64,000 nucleotides of DNA, from the NCBI GenBank assembly GCA_019614645.1, contig JABWDB010000046.1, positions 1,812,001 through 1,876,000 of the forward strand, read 5' to 3'. Numbering within the stretch: position 1 is the stretch's first letter; each line of letters opens with the position of its first letter. Below are positions 59,985-64,000 of this stretch, one piece after another. The translations under genes and the position numbers were made by a program. This DNA is from Stratiolaelaps scimitus. Lineage: Eukaryota > Arthropoda > Arachnida > Mesostigmata > Laelapidae. Under the pieces are notes generated by a model. That model was given only the letters and a program-made list of their open reading frames with translations. It was not told where the DNA came from and made no database searches.

Positions 59985-60208
59985 CAGTACGCGCTGTCAC
60001 AGCTTCTTCGATGGCCGCCGGTGTCGAGCCCCTGTGGCGTGATGCATTCGCTTGCGCCTTGCCATCGCGGGAGGCACGTACATTCACGGATTCGATCCCT
60101 ACCGTTACACGTTTGCATTTAAAAGGGGTCGTCCGTCTTATGAAGCAATGCCGAAAGCAGTTGTACCGTAGACGTTAAATGTTCAAGGCTGTCAGTCAGC
60201 CCGGAACA
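59985..60208 (+). mobile_element. tRNA-derived SINE, family A, plus orientation
   Basis: Head includes GGTGTCGAGCCCCTGTGGCG, B-box GGATTCGATCCCT at 60088-60100, then GCATTTAAAAGGGGTCG, CTTATGAAGCAATGCCGAAA, GCAGTTGTACCGTAGACGTT, and a 3' end GGCTGTCAGTCAGCCCGGAA. The order is identical to the 22-kb copy, in the opposite orientation. Little A tail remains. Confidence 0.7.
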
Positions 60209-60299
60209 ATTTTGATGATCGTCGTAAATTTGAACGGCGGAAAAATTTGAAAATTGAACTGTGTTCTTTCAAAGTTGACTTGCCCTTTTTCCGTTCGCC

Positions 60300-61260
60300 A
60301 TGCGCTAGTGATGCGCCCCCTTGCCTCGATCGGCAACACCGAGCCGGCGGCGACATCTGCCTGTTGGGCGGTTGCAACCGCTCGCGACAGCCGGGGACAC
60401 GTGCGAACTCCCTCCTCGGAGTGGCCCTGGAGGTTGTGTCATCGCGAAAGACGCTCCCTGGAGATAACAGCAGTTACCAAGACGCAGAACGAAAACACGC
60501 CGGCAAGAGAGAGACAGCGAATGGAGAGAGGAGCGAGAGAGGAGAGAGGTTCATAGACGAACTCCTCAATCGAGTACCGAGTGTGCGAGTCAGCCCAGGA
60601 AACAAAAGACGAAGCCACGACGAGTTTCGCACCCTGCTGCCCCACTCCACCGAATCATCCCCTTTTTTTCCTTCAACGCACGAGAAGTAGCAGATAAATG
60701 GGAAGAATAAGAACCCTCTCCCTTTACCCTACACGTCGTTCGATCTGGGCCAGGACCCACGGCTTTCTGTCCTCTCTGTTCCCTCTGTGTCGCTTGTCTT
60801 TCCTCGAACACGACTACGTGGCGCTTGTGTTGTCTCCCTCGTGTCTCTTCGCTCGGGGTCGGACGCTCCTTGGTCTCCTCGTTCAACCCCGTCCCGTTGT
60901 CGTTCCTCCTCCAGGGCGGCAGCCTTCCCCGCTCGTTTCGTTCGCCTCTGCCGTGTGACCCAACGAGCAGCCGGTCGCACGTTGCAGCTGCCTGCAGCAA
61001 TACGCCGAGGCTGGCGGCGGTTTAGGTCGAGCAAGCGGCGCTGGTGGCCCGGCAACGTCCTTGTACCCCAAAAAAATGGGGACATGAGCCCCTTCCGACA
61101 AGGCGAGAGCAAGTGGGAGACAGAGAGAGAGAGAGGGAGATCAAGGAGGCAAAACTGGTTACGGGGACGGAGTTGCCGTTGGGAAGGGGGTACCAGATTG
61201 ATTCAGTCTGCCGTGTGGTGGCACTTACGAGGGCAAGGCAACGCGCGGAAGGAGCAAGAT
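60300..61260. promoter_or_regulatory. GC/CpG-rich block with GAGA tracts
   Basis: GAGA-type tracts at 60506-60548, 61119-61138 and 61470-61489 surround a CG-rich core. Plus-strand frames of 147 codons (60247-60690) and 240 codons (60787-61509) and minus-strand frames of 127-136 codons overlap, all Arg/Ser-rich with no recognisable domain. Best read as a promoter or 5' untranslated region. Confidence 0.3.
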
Positions 61261-62055
61261 TGGAAATTAATTTCGATACGAAATGAAGAGAGAACAGCTC
61301 CGAGCCGACACCACCAACATCAGCGCTACCATCAGCACTGTCAGCATCATCACCATGATTCGTCTTCGTGTTCGCTTTGTCAATTTGTAACGTGGTCATC
61401 TTTTCCTGATTCTCATCGACCTCTCGTTCTGTGGTGCCGGGTGCACCGAGACCAACCGACCAATCGACTCATCGAGAGAGAGAGAGAGAAATCTATTGTT
61501 TCATCATAAAAGAGGGAGTCTTCCGGTCGACAAATATTCTGCTGGTGATATCTTATCTGGTCGAATTTGTAGGGATGTGCAGCTTTTTTTTAGTATACAT
61601 TCATATATAATACATTGTATGTATAGTAGAATATCTTTATTGCGCCACATTTAGTATGATTTGTAATCAACGCCAAATACGAATTGTAGTAACAGTAGAA
61701 CTTTCAACATACAAATAAATACAGAGTATGAGCGTATGAAGTCCCTATCCAATTTAATTCAGTTAAATGCAGAATGCTACAGACAAAGCTACTTATGTTA
61801 GTGGGGTTGCTGGACGTGTCGAATACTAATGTTACTATTGTTTTATGGACGTGTCAATTCGTTCAACTATATATATATATATATATATAAAGTCAATTAC
61901 AATGGGAGATAGCTGTGTAATTTTGGATGGGAAGAAAATATACTTCGTCGCCACGTTCGTTGGTCGTATATAATAAATGCGGAGACAACCAAGGGGAATA
62001 TTGGGTGCTGTCCTCTCGTCAAGTAGTACATGCCCATAATGGTATCTCATGATTG
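61261..62055. other. no supported gene; (TA)n at 61867-61889
   Basis: CACCATCAGCACTG-type CAT/CAC patches at 61308-61357 and a short (TA)n tract. No exon supported. Confidence 0.4.
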
Positions 62056-62319
62056 TTAATGCTCGACCTGAAAAACTACGTCGCCAGGACATGACAAATT
62101 CGGCTTATGGTCTGTCACCGACCCCAAAAACCCGACACTTATAGGCTCTATTGGTTCGTCGGTGAGAGACATCCTTGCGACAAACGTCACCAGGGACGAA
62201 GTAGAATACCCCGGTGGAGAGAACTCTCTCACGGTAGGCGGACTATTGACACCACATGTCCCTGCCGGCATAAGAGTCACGCTTAACGCCCGAACGCACA
62301 CGTCACCGAGACGAGACAT
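62056..62319 (-). mobile_element. possible LINE endonuclease fragment, copy 1
   Basis: The minus strand is open for 87 codons. It reads TVREFSPPGYSTSSLVTFVA and, 20 residues later, VGFLGSVTDHKPN. A VTF block followed by a (S/T)DH+P block is the arrangement at the C-terminal end of apurinic-type LINE endonucleases, where the SDH motif is catalytic. The match is short and by eye. The plus strand is also open here, so the assignment is tentative. The segment 62106-62224 is duplicated at 63705-63824. Confidence 0.35.
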
Positions 62320-63704
62320 CGGCAGCCGTGAACTTGTTTTTCATGAAGATTCAAGAGGAAGCCAGCGTCCTATATGTCTCCACACGGAGAATCGAGACGT
62401 GCAACAGTATCACTTCGATTCCAGTGACCCGCTTGCTCTCTAAAGTAGCTCAGCATCGTGGTATATCGTGGAGGAACGCTTTTGTCTTTACACAAACAAA
62501 GCATATTTCACTTCTAGCACGAATGACAGAAGAAGCAAGAGCCAAGCCTAGCGCCCTCAGAAGGCCGAGTCAAACGACTTTACAGATGCTGTCCACAGTT
62601 TGGCAAAGTTGAAGTTCGAAGACAGCCTGCAGAATACTCATAAACGATACAGAGGAGACTCGATCACAATCAGTCTCTCTTCTGGGTATTCGAGGACTTT
62701 CAAACTTCGCTCGATCCGGTTCCATCATTCTCGCCAACCTCGCTCAAAGGGGTGCCATCGACACGATCTAAAACGGATGTAGGAATTGAAGAGCCCTTAA
62801 ATGAGGGTATTACGGAGAAACGTTGTGAGTCGGTTCCCGTTGCCGACAACTTGAGTCTACTGCTCGCTTTGCTCCTCATCAAAAATCATTCTTGGAGGCT
62901 GACAACCTCCAGAGAAGCCCAGCAAATACGGGAACCACTGAAGGGCGAACACCTGCAATGAGAGATTCGTTTCTATCCGATGATATCTATCTGAGAATCT
63001 TCAACCCGTCCACATATCTCGGCCTAACGTGATTATAACAATGACGGGGAAACATTTCGCAGGACATATCGTATAAGGACTATTGCTATCGTAGCAGTAG
63101 CCACAATCGTGAACCCGCAGAAACTATCAATCGCAAGGGCTGTTAGACTGCGTGGTTGAAAATCGAGCAGCCTGTGACACTTGAATCAGTTAAAATAAGC
63201 TAAGCCTCGTGACACTGGATAGACTTATTCAACTTCCTTAAAAAATAAATTAAAAAAAATAGCATTCAGACTGCAATCGTCTAGTACACCTGGTGGCAGA
63301 TACGTCAGTGTTGTTCGAGGAGATCCGCAAAATGTTTTGGTACAAAAGCATACCATTCTTTGATTGAGAGACATTCACAGAGGTATCCGATGTTGCAGAA
63401 AATGCCAATTCTTTGTTCTCGGCATCCTCAATGGCCAACTATATGTATTATTAGTGGAAGGGGCCGAATAGAGCCATCCATTAGATAATTAACAAGGCTC
63501 GCCACTCATGACTCTCATCATCTGGTCAGTGATACGCTCAAGGAACCCAAGAAGCGCCGACAATAATTGTATCAAATGAGATTATTTTTTAGATCTTGCA
63601 ATACGAGACGCGCGGAGGTATACAGTCCAGTGCGGCCATTAATCCCACTTGTTTTTTTTCGTAGAGGAGGAAATTTTCCTCAAACGCACGGACACCACTA
63701 GATG
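62320..63704. other. no supported gene
   Basis: Frames up to 94 codons near 62328-62612 and a minus-strand frame at 62700-62882 could be further worn pieces of the same element as the flanking copies, but no motif is visible. A runs at 63241-63260 lie upstream of the second copy. Confidence 0.3.
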
Positions 63705-63824
63705 AATGGCCTGTCACCGACCCTAAAACCCTGACACTTATAGGCTACAGTGGTTCGTCGGTGAGAGACATCGTTGCGACAAACGTCACCAGGAACGAAG
63801 TACAATACCTCGATGGAGAGAATC
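63705..63824 (-). mobile_element. possible LINE fragment, copy 2
   Basis: About 120 bp match 62106-62224 at roughly 85-90 percent by eye, in the same orientation. In the frame of copy 1 it keeps LVTFVATMSLTDEP but then has a stop codon, and the TDH position has become TGH, so this copy is dead. Confidence 0.5.
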
Positions 63825-64000
63825 ACTAGTAGCATCAAACATGTAGCCAAACTCTAAGCCATATTCATGTATATGTTCATGTTCAACACTGTTTTATACA
63901 ATACAGCATTCTCACGCAACTGACATAAATTGTGCGAAGCAAAATATACGCAAAATATACTAAGCAAAATATACATTATAGTATTGACGTATTGTCATTA
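63825..64000. other. window edge, no gene seen
   Basis: AT-rich sequence with the repeated string GCAAAATATAC near the end (63942-63974). Nothing else recognised. Confidence 0.4.

Overview
The window looks like eukaryotic nuclear DNA from an arthropod. A mite or tick is my best guess. It has long (TA)n tracts roughly every 3 kb, many tRNA-derived short interspersed elements (SINEs), decayed transposon pieces, GAGA tracts, and one intact single-exon gene for a small secreted cysteine-rich protein. There are no operons, ribosome binding sites or prokaryotic gene packing. The organism is an inference from repeat style and the one protein, not from a match.

Layout. 0-2.3 kb: a tandem repeat, then the only confident gene (minus strand, ATG at 2211, stop at 1459). 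2.3-13.6 kb: mostly non-coding, with microsatellites, GC/CpG-rich blocks and SINEs at 6.9-7.06 and 8.84-9.17 kb. 13.6-22 kb: three larger GC-rich blocks, plus a 93-bp SINE-like insertion between perfect 15-bp direct repeats at 15.77-15.89 kb. 22-36 kb: AT-rich and gene-poor, with SINE copies, hairpins and a diverged element at 31.8 kb. 36-41 kb: two GC-rich blocks, twin hairpins at 38.3 kb and the longest (TA)n. 41-50 kb: sparse, with a GC-rich block at 45.4-46.5 kb holding a possible two-exon coding segment. 50-64 kb: a nearly perfect 218-bp-arm inverted repeat at 55.6-56.2 kb, a second copy of the 31.8 kb element at 58.05 kb, another SINE at 60 kb, a GC-rich block at 60.3-61.3 kb, and two copies of a LINE-like fragment at 62.1 and 63.7 kb.

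How it works together. I see no pathway or gene cluster. Several SINE-like elements with different bodies end in the same small hairpin (GCTGA, three bases, TCAGC) next to an A-rich tail, which suggests one retrotransposition machinery mobilised them. The GC-rich blocks, several with GAGA tracts, are open in many frames on both strands. They are better candidates for promoters, 5' untranslated exons or introns of large genes than for proteins. Most of the window is probably intergenic or intronic.
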